Shown here piece by piece: positions 1 to 7,850 of a stretch of DNA of 64,000 nucleotides; position 1 is the first letter of the stretch; each line of letters starts with the position of its first letter. The translations under genes were made by a program, and so were the position numbers. The stretch spans positions 67,805 through 131,804 of the forward strand of contig CAYUHJ010000001.1 in NCBI GenBank assembly GCA_964444365.1. Reading direction: 5' to 3'. The notes below the pieces were generated by a model. It saw only the letters and a program-made list of their open reading frames with translations. It was not told where the DNA came from and ran no database searches. The stretch is from CAYUHJ01 sp964444365 (GTDB lineage: Bacteria; Planctomycetota; Planctomycetia; Gemmatales; Gemmataceae).

Positions 1-89
1 CCGTGCCCGTCCGGGGCCGCGACCACCCGCGGCTGCGGGTGGCCGTCTACCGCGTCATCCGGGAATGGGGCCCGGCACGGGTGAAGTGA
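1..89 (+). CDS. C-terminal end of an unidentified gene (5' truncated by window edge)
   Basis: An open frame enters from the left edge and stops with TGA at 87-89, giving 28 residues ending in WGPARVK. It is rich in Arg and Val and has no recognisable motif. The next gene faces it and ends 6 bases later, a convergent arrangement like others in this window, so it is probably the tail of a real gene. The fragment is too short to identify, and it could be chance open frame in GC-rich DNA. Confidence 0.35.
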   Translation, partial: VPVRGRDHPRLRVAVYRVIREWGPARVK

Positions 90-95
90 CCGACC

Positions 96-1871
96 TCACC
101 GCCGGACCGCCTTGCTGAGCATCATGTTCGCGGGGGCCTGGTACGACCAGACTTCCTCGCCGTCCGGGGCCACTTCGATCAGGCGGTTCTGCTGGTCCAC
201 GAACAGCGTGTTCCCGTTGGGCAGCCGCTGCGGGGACCGGGCGTTGAACACCTGCTTCTTCCAGATCACCTTGTTGTCCTTGACGCTGTACTCCGCGAGC
301 TGCTGCTGCTCGCCGATGAGAACGGTGTCCGGGCCGGTGGCGGCCATCTGTGCCTGCCAGTGCGGGGCCTGAACGCCGAGCTTCTTGTTCGGGATCTCGG
401 CCAGCTTCTCGTCGAGGAAGACGCTGAACTTCGGGTCGTTGCTGGCCAGCAGCAGCGTCTGGCCGTTCGGCAGGCGGTGGCAGGCTTGAATGTCGTACTG
501 GTTCCGGGCGTAGGAGTTGACGACCTCGTCGGTGTCCTTCTTGAACTCGAACACCCCGTTCCGGCAGCCGACGATGAGGTTGCCGTTGTCGAGCAGTTGC
601 AGGCTGATCGGCTGCCCCCCGGCGATCTTGCGGCCGGCCCCGTTCAGCGTGCGGTTGGCGACCACCCGGCCGGTCATGTCGCGGATCGTCACCCGGTTCG
701 CGTTCGTTTCGGAGATCATCACCTGATTGTTCGGCAAGAAGACGATGTCGTTCGGCGTCATCAGCCCGGTGATCTTCCAGCGCTCCTTCATGTCCGGGCC
801 GAGCTCGACGACCTGGCCGTTCCCGTAGGAGTTGTCGGACATGAGCAGGACGGTCTTGCCGGTGATCCGCTCGGCGTACTTGAAGGCGGCGAGATCGGTC
901 TTCGCCCGCGCCCCGTCCCACCACTTTTTCCACACGTCCTGGGCCTTGGTCAGGGACTCCTTCGTCCGCTTGAACTGGGCCGCCGGGGCGTCTTTCCCCG
1001 CGAGTTGCAGGAGGTAGTCTTCCGCCTGCCACAGCCGGCCGCGGGGCAGGTCGGCGAGCATGTCGATCAGCGACGTGACGGCGTCCTTGTCCTTGCCGAC
1101 CGCGGTCAGCGCGAACAGGATGCGGAACTTCGTCTCCTGGTCCGGTTCGGCCTGTCCCGCCTTGAGCACCTTCGGGAACACGTCCGACGGCTTGTCGCCG
1201 GCCGGAGCTCCTTCCACGAGGGCGACGGCCGCCGCGCCCCGCCGCAGCGCGACCGTGTCGGTCAGGGCGGACACGAGCGAGACGTCCGCTTTGCCGTTCT
1301 TGTACGCGACGGCGGCGAGGGTCTTGCCGATCTCGTCCGCCACCGCCTGATTGTCGGCCAGGGGCAGGAACCCGAGCAGCACGTCCGCCGTGCCGTCCGG
1401 CTTCAACTTCGCCAGGGCCCGCACCGCGGCCGCCGCCACGGTCGAGTGCGGCACCTTCTCGAGCCGCTTCAGGCACTCCATCGCCCGGTACGCGACTTCC
1501 GGGTCCGACTCCGACTGCGCCGCCGTCCGCAGCGGGCCGATCGCGGCGGGGCCGTACAGCTCGACCTGATCCGCCGCCTTGAGCCGGTCGTCGAACTCGT
1601 CCGTCCCGAGCCGCTTGATCGCCGACTGAATCTTGACGAGGTCGGTGTCGCTGACGGTCCGCTGCCGGAAGTAGCCGAGCAGCGAGTCCGGGCTGTCGGC
1701 CTTCAGCTTCGCGGCGGTCAGCGCCTCCGCGTCCGAGAGTGTCTTCGCCGGCTCGGGAGGCTGACCGGGGACGAATGGACGACGGAACGCGATTTCCTTA
1801 CCCGACAGAGTCGTCGCGGCGACGAGGCCCAGCAGGAGTGCGAACGCGGCAAGGCTCGAACGGGACGGCAT
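96..1871 (-). CDS. Secreted HEAT-repeat plus beta-propeller protein
   Basis: A 591-residue protein of unknown role. I chose the ATG at 1871 because a clear signal peptide follows at once (MPSRSSLAAFALLLGLVAA); a start 13 codons upstream would put a polar stretch before it. Residues about 60-330 are Ala/Leu-rich helical pairs with HEAT-like phrases such as AAVALVEG and ALAKLKPDGTADVLLGFL. Residues about 340-590 are repeated blades of the NHL/PQQ kind, with recurring LPNG-x-T/N-L turns (LPNGQTLL, LPNGNTLF), as in arylsulfotransferase-like propellers. HEAT repeats plus a propeller suggest an exported scaffold or binding protein. No catalytic residues are visible. Confidence 0.85.
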   Translation of the reverse strand: MPSRSSLAAFALLLGLVAATTLSGKEIAFRRPFVPGQPPEPAKTLSDAEALTAAKLKADSPDSLLGYFRQRTVSDTDLVKIQSAIKRLGTDEFDDRLKAADQVELYGPAAIGPLRTAAQSESDPEVAYRAMECLKRLEKVPHSTVAAAAVRALAKLKPDGTADVLLGFLPLADNQAVADEIGKTLAAVAYKNGKADVSLVSALTDTVALRRGAAAVALVEGAPAGDKPSDVFPKVLKAGQAEPDQETKFRILFALTAVGKDKDAVTSLIDMLADLPRGRLWQAEDYLLQLAGKDAPAAQFKRTKESLTKAQDVWKKWWDGARAKTDLAAFKYAERITGKTVLLMSDNSYGNGQVVELGPDMKERWKITGLMTPNDIVFLPNNQVMISETNANRVTIRDMTGRVVANRTLNGAGRKIAGGQPISLQLLDNGNLIVGCRNGVFEFKKDTDEVVNSYARNQYDIQACHRLPNGQTLLLASNDPKFSVFLDEKLAEIPNKKLGVQAPHWQAQMAATGPDTVLIGEQQQLAEYSVKDNKVIWKKQVFNARSPQRLPNGNTLFVDQQNRLIEVAPDGEEVWSYQAPANMMLSKAVRR

Positions 1872-1992
1872 CGGATCGACTCCGGATCGGTGGGGGTTCG
1901 GAGAGTACAATCATCTTACCCGAACCGACCCGGCCCGGAACCGGGAAACTTTCCGCGGTCGCAGTCGCCGCCGGGACCACCCGAGCGGAAGA

Positions 1993-3030
1993 TCACCGGC
2001 TCGACTTGATGGTGACCTTGTACTCGCCGGTGCAGTCGTCGTTGCCCCAGTGGCTCGGGGCGATCATGAGGAACAGCCGACCGGTCGCCGGGGCCTTCGG
2101 CTGACTGTACTTCGCCCCGAGGGCGAACACCTCGCCGGTCGGCCCGACCCGGCCGAGCAGAGCGCCGGACGGGACGAACCGCGGCCGGAGCATCCCGTTC
2201 ACGACGGCCCCGCGGAGCTGGACCTGGGCCCCGCCGGGGAAGCCGGGCTGCTGACCGCTTCCCCCCTGCGGCCCGGTCATGTACACCCCCGGTTCCTGCG
2301 GCCACTGGTCGACCTTGCCGGTGGCCGTCACCTCCAGGGGAGTATCAGCGGAGACGTCGACCCCGCTGTCGAGCCACGCGGTGCCGGCGAGTCGCGCGTA
2401 CTTGTCGGCCGGGACCGTCACCGTCTTCTCGGAGTTCTTTCCGACGGACCGGAACTCGCGGACCTCGGCGAGTTGCAACACCGACTCGCCGAAATACCGC
2501 GTCAGGACCGGAACCGCCGCCGCCTCGATCCGGCCGCGGGCCGTAAACTCGTCCGTCGCGATCTGGTCGGTGCCCCTCGCGTCCAGTTTCTCCGGGGGCA
2601 GTTTCTCCTTCAACTTTGCGAGCAGCGCTTCCGCCCGCCGGACGACCTCGGCGTCGGGACTCGCGGCCGCCCGTTTCACCGCGGGCACGGCGTACTCCCC
2701 TAACCCGAGCAGTTCCTTCTCGGCGGCCTCTCGGGAGCGGAAGTCCGCCGCGCCGAGGTTCCCGGCGGCGGCCGCGACCTTCGCCTCGACCCCGGCCGGG
2801 TACCGGAACCCGAACTCGATCCGCCGGATCTCGCCGTAGGGGACCGCGAGTTTCCCGTACTTCGTCTCGACCGCGACCGACGATTCCTTCGGCTTGACCC
2901 GGAACGTGCTCCCGTCCGCCATGACGACTTCGAATTCGGGCGGGCCGGCCGCCTCCTTCTCGGCCCCCCGTCCGAGCGCCGCCCACAAGCCGAGTGCGAC
3001 CACGACCGCCGCCGGAAACGCGACCTTCAT
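1993..3030 (-). CDS. Secreted protein with LecA (PA-IL)-like C-terminal domain
   Basis: 345 residues. The ATG at 3030 begins a signal peptide (MKVAFPAAVVVALGLWAALG). Residues about 30-75 resemble a small beta domain containing FEVVMADGSTFRVKP. Residues 75-155 are a helical pair region with HEAT-like spacing. The last 120 residues resemble the galactose-binding lectin LecA of Pseudomonas: a start around TAWLDSGVDVSADTPLEVTA, a central G-x-L-x-G-R-x-G segment, and a final FLMIAPSHWGNDDCTGEYKV that aligns with the LecA calcium/sugar loop (YGNNSGSFSV). The lectin call is by eye. Sugar specificity cannot be read, and the domain may bind something other than galactose. Confidence 0.75.
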   Translation of the reverse strand: MKVAFPAAVVVALGLWAALGRGAEKEAAGPPEFEVVMADGSTFRVKPKESSVAVETKYGKLAVPYGEIRRIEFGFRYPAGVEAKVAAAAGNLGAADFRSREAAEKELLGLGEYAVPAVKRAAASPDAEVVRRAEALLAKLKEKLPPEKLDARGTDQIATDEFTARGRIEAAAVPVLTRYFGESVLQLAEVREFRSVGKNSEKTVTVPADKYARLAGTAWLDSGVDVSADTPLEVTATGKVDQWPQEPGVYMTGPQGGSGQQPGFPGGAQVQLRGAVVNGMLRPRFVPSGALLGRVGPTGEVFALGAKYSQPKAPATGRLFLMIAPSHWGNDDCTGEYKVTIKSSR

Positions 3031-3174
3031 GCCCAGCCCTCCGAAGACACGGCCACGCGAACGACCTCGAACGCCCGTCCCATGTTCGCACAGATCGCGG
3101 ACGGTGCAAGCCTTCGCCTGCGCTTCTCCGCAGGAGCCGTACGCCCCCGACCTGTGTCGCCGGCCGTTCCGGTG

Positions 3175-3180
3175 TAGACT
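3175..3180 (+). promoter_or_regulatory. Possible -10 element for moxR
   Basis: TAGACT lies 22 bases before the chosen MoxR start in the 172-base divergent region. No convincing -35 box is seen. It resembles other TA-n-n-n-T hexamers just upstream of gene starts in this window. Confidence 0.25.
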
Positions 3181-3202
3181 GAGTAGATCGTTTTTCGTCC
3201 GA

Positions 3203-4273
3203 ATGCCTGGAGTTCCGGTGGCCAAACCCGACATGGAAATTCCGATCGCCGCCCCGCTCGGGGACGACGACCTCGCCCTGGCCGAGAAACTGCGGGCCGG
3301 GTGCGCGAACCTCCTCGCCGAGTGCGAGAAGGTCATCGTCGGCCAGCGCGACGTGATGGAACAACTCCTCCTCGCGGTGCTCGCTCGCGGCCACTGCCTG
3401 CTCGTCGGCGTGCCGGGGCTGGCGAAGACGCTGATGGTCCGCACCCTTGCGGACGGCATGAACCTGTCCTTCAGCCGGGTGCAGTTCACCCCGGACCTGA
3501 TGCCGACGGACATCACCGGGACGGAAATCCTCTACGACGACAAGGCCACTGGCCAGAAGGGTTTTCGCTTCGTCCACGGCCCCGTCTTCGCGAACATCGT
3601 CCTCGCCGACGAAATCAACCGCACCCCACCGAAGACGCAGGCCGCGCTGCTGGAGGCGATGCAGGAACGGCAAGTGACCGTCGCCGGGACGCGGCACAAG
3701 CTGCCGGACCCGTTCTTCGTGCTAGCCACGCAGAACCCCATCGAGCAGGAGGGAACTTACCCGTTGCCGGAAGCGCAGCAGGACCGGTTCATGTTCAACA
3801 TCCGCGTCGAGTATCCTGCCGAAGCGGAGGAAGAAGCGATCATCGCGGCGACCACGTCCGGTCACAAACCGACGCTGAGCCGGGTCGTTTCGAGCGAGGA
3901 CATCCTCGGGATGCAGGAACTCGTCCTCAAGGTTCCCGCCGCCAGTTATGTGATCCGCTACGCCGCCCGCCTCACCCGCGCGACCCGCCCGAAAACCGCC
4001 CCCGGCGAAGCGACGACGCCGGTGCCGGACTTCGTGAAGCAGTACGTCAGCTGGGGTGCCGGCCCGCGTGCCGGTCAGAGCCTCATCCTCGCGGCGAAGG
4101 CGAGGGCGCTCTTGCACGGGCGAACGTATGTGGCCCTGGAAGACGTAAAAGCGGTCGCGTTGCCGGTGCTCCGCCATCGGGTGATGACGAACTACCACGC
4201 CGAGGCGGAAGGAATTTCCTCCGACCAGATCGTGACGCGGCTGTTGCAGAGCGTACCGCGGGAGGAGAAGTAG
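3203..4273 (+). CDS. MoxR-type AAA+ ATPase
   Basis: 356 residues from ATG 3203; a second in-frame ATG lies at 3233. AAA_3/MoxR family ATPase, a cytoplasmic chaperone-like enzyme that usually works with a DUF58/VWA partner. Visible motifs are Walker A GVPGLAKT, Walker B VLADEIN followed by RTPPKTQAALLEAMQE, and sensor 1 ATQNPIEQEGTYPLPEAQ. The AAA lid follows, including a second helical segment around LILAAKARALLHGRTYVALE. The DUF58 partner is present downstream at 5754, but two other genes lie between, which is not the usual tight moxR-DUF58 pair. The GGAGGAG at its 3' end can act as ribosome binding site for the next gene. Confidence 0.95.
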   Translation: MPGVPVAKPDMEIPIAAPLGDDDLALAEKLRAGCANLLAECEKVIVGQRDVMEQLLLAVLARGHCLLVGVPGLAKTLMVRTLADGMNLSFSRVQFTPDLMPTDITGTEILYDDKATGQKGFRFVHGPVFANIVLADEINRTPPKTQAALLEAMQERQVTVAGTRHKLPDPFFVLATQNPIEQEGTYPLPEAQQDRFMFNIRVEYPAEAEEEAIIAATTSGHKPTLSRVVSSEDILGMQELVLKVPAASYVIRYAARLTRATRPKTAPGEATTPVPDFVKQYVSWGAGPRAGQSLILAAKARALLHGRTYVALEDVKAVALPVLRHRVMTNYHAEAEGISSDQIVTRLLQSVPREEK

Positions 4274-4275
4274 CG

Positions 4276-4863
4276 ATGAGTGGGAAGCCGTCCAAGAAGA
4301 ACATTGCGATCGCGAAACATGCTGTCTCGGTTTTCGGCGGTGTCCCCAAGATTCTCGCGTATAGTCACGACCATTCCGAACTGACTGTGGATTTGTTGAG
4401 TTGCACGGATGCAAAAGCTGATACGGTGTCGTATTCCACAATCCGGCTTCCGGATCACACGCTGCGTCTCAACAATAAGAAATCCGCACTCGGCGTTGAG
4501 TTGGCCGCGGTATCCATGCAGGCTGATTTGGCGTTCCCGAGTATTGTGGTCGGATGCGCGTTCCAGATCATGAAATCAGGCAGTTTGCCGACTCCGGGCG
4601 ATTGTATTGAGAACGTTCTCTCAGAGTTCATCCCCGACGCAGAGTTGAAGCATGTTTATCTGACTGCGCCGTTCCCCTGGGAGGACGCATTGAACTCATT
4701 GCAGGTCGGCGGCAAATCAATCGCATGGCTTATGTTGGTTCCGATCACGGATGGGGAATTGGTTTACAAGAAGCGAAATGGCTCAGACGCACTGGATGAG
4801 CTTTTTGAATCGCGCGGCGTTGCGTATCAGGATACCGCTCGATCATGCCTGATTGGGCGGTAG
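4276..4863 (+). CDS. Suppressor-of-fused (SUFU) domain protein, low GC
   Basis: 195 residues, starting 2 bases after the moxR stop behind GGAGGAG. Resembles the bacterial SUFU family: a central LADLAFPSIVV-like strand region, then HVYLTAPFPWED and LMLVPITDGELVYKKRNG, matching the family's late segment where Pro and the xxxE-L motif recur. Bacterial SUFU proteins often act as immunity proteins in polymorphic toxin systems, but no toxin is next to this one, so that role is inference. Base composition differs strongly from the neighbours: bases 4381-4440 are 47 percent G+C, against 73 percent for 5161-5220. This suggests recent acquisition. Confidence 0.75.
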   Translation: MSGKPSKKNIAIAKHAVSVFGGVPKILAYSHDHSELTVDLLSCTDAKADTVSYSTIRLPDHTLRLNNKKSALGVELAAVSMQADLAFPSIVVGCAFQIMKSGSLPTPGDCIENVLSEFIPDAELKHVYLTAPFPWEDALNSLQVGGKSIAWLMLVPITDGELVYKKRNGSDALDELFESRGVAYQDTARSCLIGR

Positions 4864-4897
4864 TCATCGTCATTTTGCAGCGTGAGGAGATTTCGTA

Positions 4898-5749
4898 ATG
4901 CCCACCAATCCCCACTTCCGCGTCCGCGAAATGTCGCCCTCCGATCTGGAGACGGTTCGCGGCTGGGCCGACGGGGAAGGGTGGAACCCCGGACGGCACG
5001 ACGCGGCCGTCTTTCACGCGACCGACCCGAACGGGTTCTTCCTCGGCGAACTCGACGGCGTCCCGATTTCGAGCGTGTCCCTCGTCGCTTACGACTCTCG
5101 GTACGGCTTCCTCGGGCTGTACATCGTTCGCCCCGAGTTTCGGGGCAAGGGCTTTGGCATCGCCACCTGGCGGGAAGCGATCCAGTACGCGGGGGACCGG
5201 AACGTCGGCCTCGACGGGGTGGTCGCCCAGCAAGACAACTACCGGAAGTCCGGGTTCCGGCTCGCGTACACGAACCTCCGGTACAGGGCCGTCGGCGGCG
5301 AGGCATACGTCCCCGGAACCGAGCCGCTCGCTTCCGTCCCGTTCGCCGAGTTGCTGGAATACGACCGCCGACATTTCCCCGCACCCCGGCCCGAGTTCCT
5401 GAAGCGATGGATCGTCTCGCCCGGTGCGACCGCTCTCGCCTGCGTCCCCGGCGGCAGGCTCACCGGCTACGGCGTCGTCCGCCCCGCCGCGGACGGTTTT
5501 CGCATCGGCCCCCTCTTCGCGGACGACCCCGCCACGGCCGACGTTCTTTATCGCGGTCTGCTCGCGGCGGTTCCCGATGCACCCGTCAACATCGACGTGC
5601 CCGACGATACCGCCAACCCGGATGCCGGGGAAATGATGCGACGATACAACCTCTCGCCGCTCTTCCCGACGGCGAGAATGTACACGCAAGACCCGCCCGC
5701 CATCGCGATGCGGCAGGTTTACGGCGTCACGACACTCGAACTCGGATGA
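4898..5749 (+). CDS. GNAT family N-acetyltransferase
   Basis: 283 residues with a GAGGAG site just upstream. The N-terminal half is a GNAT fold: an RVREMSPSDLETVRGW start, a FLGLYIVRPEFRGKGFG acetyl-CoA binding segment (R/Q-x-x-G-x-G/A type), and a short helix before QQDNYRKSGFRL. The C-terminal half resembles the second GNAT-like lobe of the YitH/HolE type. The substrate cannot be read. It ends 4 bases before the DUF58 gene, so the two are probably co-transcribed. Its GC content is normal for the window, unlike the SUFU gene before it. Confidence 0.88.
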   Translation: MPTNPHFRVREMSPSDLETVRGWADGEGWNPGRHDAAVFHATDPNGFFLGELDGVPISSVSLVAYDSRYGFLGLYIVRPEFRGKGFGIATWREAIQYAGDRNVGLDGVVAQQDNYRKSGFRLAYTNLRYRAVGGEAYVPGTEPLASVPFAELLEYDRRHFPAPRPEFLKRWIVSPGATALACVPGGRLTGYGVVRPAADGFRIGPLFADDPATADVLYRGLLAAVPDAPVNIDVPDDTANPDAGEMMRRYNLSPLFPTARMYTQDPPAIAMRQVYGVTTLELG

Positions 5750-5753
5750 CCGG

Positions 5754-6650
5754 ATGAAACACCTCCCCGCCGACGTCATCGCTCGCATCGACCGCCTCGA
5801 ACTGGAGGCGAAGCAGGTCGTCGAGGGCTACCTGTCCGGCCGGCACCGCAGTCCGCGGCACGGGTTTGCCGTCGAGTTCGCCCAGCACCGCGAGTACGCC
5901 CCCGGCGACGACATTCGCCACATCGACTGGAAGGTCTTCGCCCGCACCGACCGCTACCACCTCAAGCAGTACGAACAGGAAACGAACCTCGTCGCGTGGC
6001 TCGTCGTCGATGCGTCGGAGTCGATGAAGGTCGGCACCGTCGCCCGGCCGGACGGGTCGGCGATCACGAAGTACGACGCGGCGTGCGTCTTGGCCGCGGC
6101 GATGGCGCACCTGATCGTCGGGCAGACGGACTCGGCCGGGCTCGTCGTCGTGACGGACCGGCCGCGGATGATGGCCCGGCCGTCGGCCCAGCCGGGGCAG
6201 GTCCGCGAAATCCTCCGCGGCCTCGGCGACGAACCGTCCGATGCGGTGTCGTCCGGGGGCAAGGCCCTCCGCGACCTCGGCTCCGTGCTCGGCCGGCGCG
6301 GCGTCGTGTTCGCGTTCGGGGACTTCCTCGACGACGCGGCCGACCTCGTCTCGGGGCTGCGGATCCTGCGGTCGCAGAAGCACGAAATCGCCTTGTTTCA
6401 GGTGCTGGACGCGGCCGAGGTCGACTTCCCGTTCCGGCACCCGACGCTCTTCCGCGGGCTCGAAGGGCTCCCCGAAATCGCGACCGACCCGCTCGGCGTT
6501 CGCGACAGCTACCTCGCGGAGTTCGGCAAGCACGTCGCGGAAGTTGAGGCGGCTTGCCGCAGCATGGAAGTCGACTACACCCGCGTGCGGACGGACGACG
6601 ACCTCGGCATGGTGCTGGCCGCGTACCTGCAACGGCGAAAAGGGCGGTAG
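5754..6650 (+). CDS. DUF58 domain protein (MoxR partner)
   Basis: 298 residues. DUF58 signature near residues 35-75: SGRHRSPRHGFAVEF, then REYAPGDDIRHIDWKVFART with the conserved D-x-R-x-I-D-W core and KQYEQETN. A VWA-like segment follows (LVVDASESMKVGT). These proteins pair with MoxR ATPases and are proposed to act in envelope assembly or maturation of other proteins. The MoxR gene lies four genes upstream on the same strand, so the pair survives around the inserted SUFU and GNAT genes. The stop codon abuts the stop of the converging GT4 gene. Confidence 0.92.
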   Translation: MKHLPADVIARIDRLELEAKQVVEGYLSGRHRSPRHGFAVEFAQHREYAPGDDIRHIDWKVFARTDRYHLKQYEQETNLVAWLVVDASESMKVGTVARPDGSAITKYDAACVLAAAMAHLIVGQTDSAGLVVVTDRPRMMARPSAQPGQVREILRGLGDEPSDAVSSGGKALRDLGSVLGRRGVVFAFGDFLDDAADLVSGLRILRSQKHEIALFQVLDAAEVDFPFRHPTLFRGLEGLPEIATDPLGVRDSYLAEFGKHVAEVEAACRSMEVDYTRVRTDDDLGMVLAAYLQRRKGR

Positions 6651-7835
6651 TCAGGCGGCGGCACGGGAGGTGCGTTCCGGGGCGAGGCCGAGAACCTGCC
6701 GGTAGACGGCCATCGTTTCGCAGGCGGCGCGGTCCCAGGAAAAGGTGCGGGCGTAGGCGATGCGGTTCGCCTTGGTCGCGGCGGAAACGTCCGGGTTTGC
6801 GGCCACTTCCCGCATCGCGTCGCGCCAACCGGACAGATCATCGGGCGGAAGCAAGCGGGCGTGCGGGCCGACCACCTCGCGCACGGCGGGGTCGGTCGAG
6901 GCGAGGACGCTGCCGCCGACGGCAAGCATTTCCACGGGCGGGAAGCCGAACCCTTCGTAGTGGCTGGGGTACAGCAGGGCGGTCGCCCCCGCGTACAGCC
7001 CCGGCAAGTCCGCGTCCGGGACGTAGCCGAGGTGCCGCGCCCCGGCGGGTGCGGCGGTCGCGTCGAAGTATTCGCGATCCGCTTCCGACTTCCACCCCCA
7101 CGGCCCAGCGAGAACAAGTGGACACGCTTCGCGGACTGACGCGGGCAGGTCGACGAACGCCCGCATCACGGCCGCGAGGTTCTTCCGGGGCTCGATCGTG
7201 CCGACGCACAGGAAGTAACTCGTCGGCAAGTTGTGACGAGCCCGCACCCCCGCGATCGCATCGGCGGGCAGGGGCCGGAAGCCGGGGTTCACCCCGTTTT
7301 GGACGGCGGTCACGCGGTGCGGCGAAATTCCCAGCAGTTCGATCGCTTCCCGCCGCACGGCCTCCGACACGACGATGACGTGATCCGCGCGTTCCAGCCC
7401 CCGGCGGAAGTGGCGGTCGTGGAAGCGGACGCGGTCCGTCGGGTGCCACTGCGGGAACCTCACGACGGACAGGTCGTGGACGGTCACGACGGTCGGCAGG
7501 TGAGAGCGGTACGGGACGAAGTTCGGCTCGTGGTACAGGTCGAACGGGAACGTGCGGGAGTACGCCTCGAAGTGGACGGCCGACGCGAGTTTCGCGACTT
7601 CCTTCGCGGAATCCCGGAGCTTCGCGGCGAGGCCGGGGCGAACCGGTTTCTTCCCGCCGCCCGTCGGCTTCGGTCTGTTGAACCGCTTCACCCAGCCGCC
7701 GACGCGGTCGCCGGGGTAGAGCGTGAAGGCGTCCGCGGGGTTGTGCGATTGCAGGTGGGCGTGCAACTGCGCGACGTGGTGCCCGACGCCGGTCTTCGGC
7801 TTCAGCGCGGCCAGTCCGTTGAGCAGCACCCGCAT
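6651..7835 (-). CDS. Family 4 glycosyltransferase
   Basis: 394 residues, last gene of a polysaccharide operon read leftwards. GT-B fold: N-terminal acceptor half with MRVLLNGLAALKPKTGVGHH and TVHDLSVVRFPQWHP; C-terminal donor half with CVGTIEPRKNLAAVMRAF and the E-x7-E motif in HYEGFGFPPVEMLAVGG. The family transfers sugars from nucleotide sugars with retention of configuration. Sugar and acceptor are not predictable. It starts 15 bases after the GT2 gene and meets the DUF58 gene stop to stop without a gap. Confidence 0.93.
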   Translation of the reverse strand: MRVLLNGLAALKPKTGVGHHVAQLHAHLQSHNPADAFTLYPGDRVGGWVKRFNRPKPTGGGKKPVRPGLAAKLRDSAKEVAKLASAVHFEAYSRTFPFDLYHEPNFVPYRSHLPTVVTVHDLSVVRFPQWHPTDRVRFHDRHFRRGLERADHVIVVSEAVRREAIELLGISPHRVTAVQNGVNPGFRPLPADAIAGVRARHNLPTSYFLCVGTIEPRKNLAAVMRAFVDLPASVREACPLVLAGPWGWKSEADREYFDATAAPAGARHLGYVPDADLPGLYAGATALLYPSHYEGFGFPPVEMLAVGGSVLASTDPAVREVVGPHARLLPPDDLSGWRDAMREVAANPDVSAATKANRIAYARTFSWDRAACETMAVYRQVLGLAPERTSRAAA

Positions 7836-7850
7836 CCGTGACTCCGTCCG

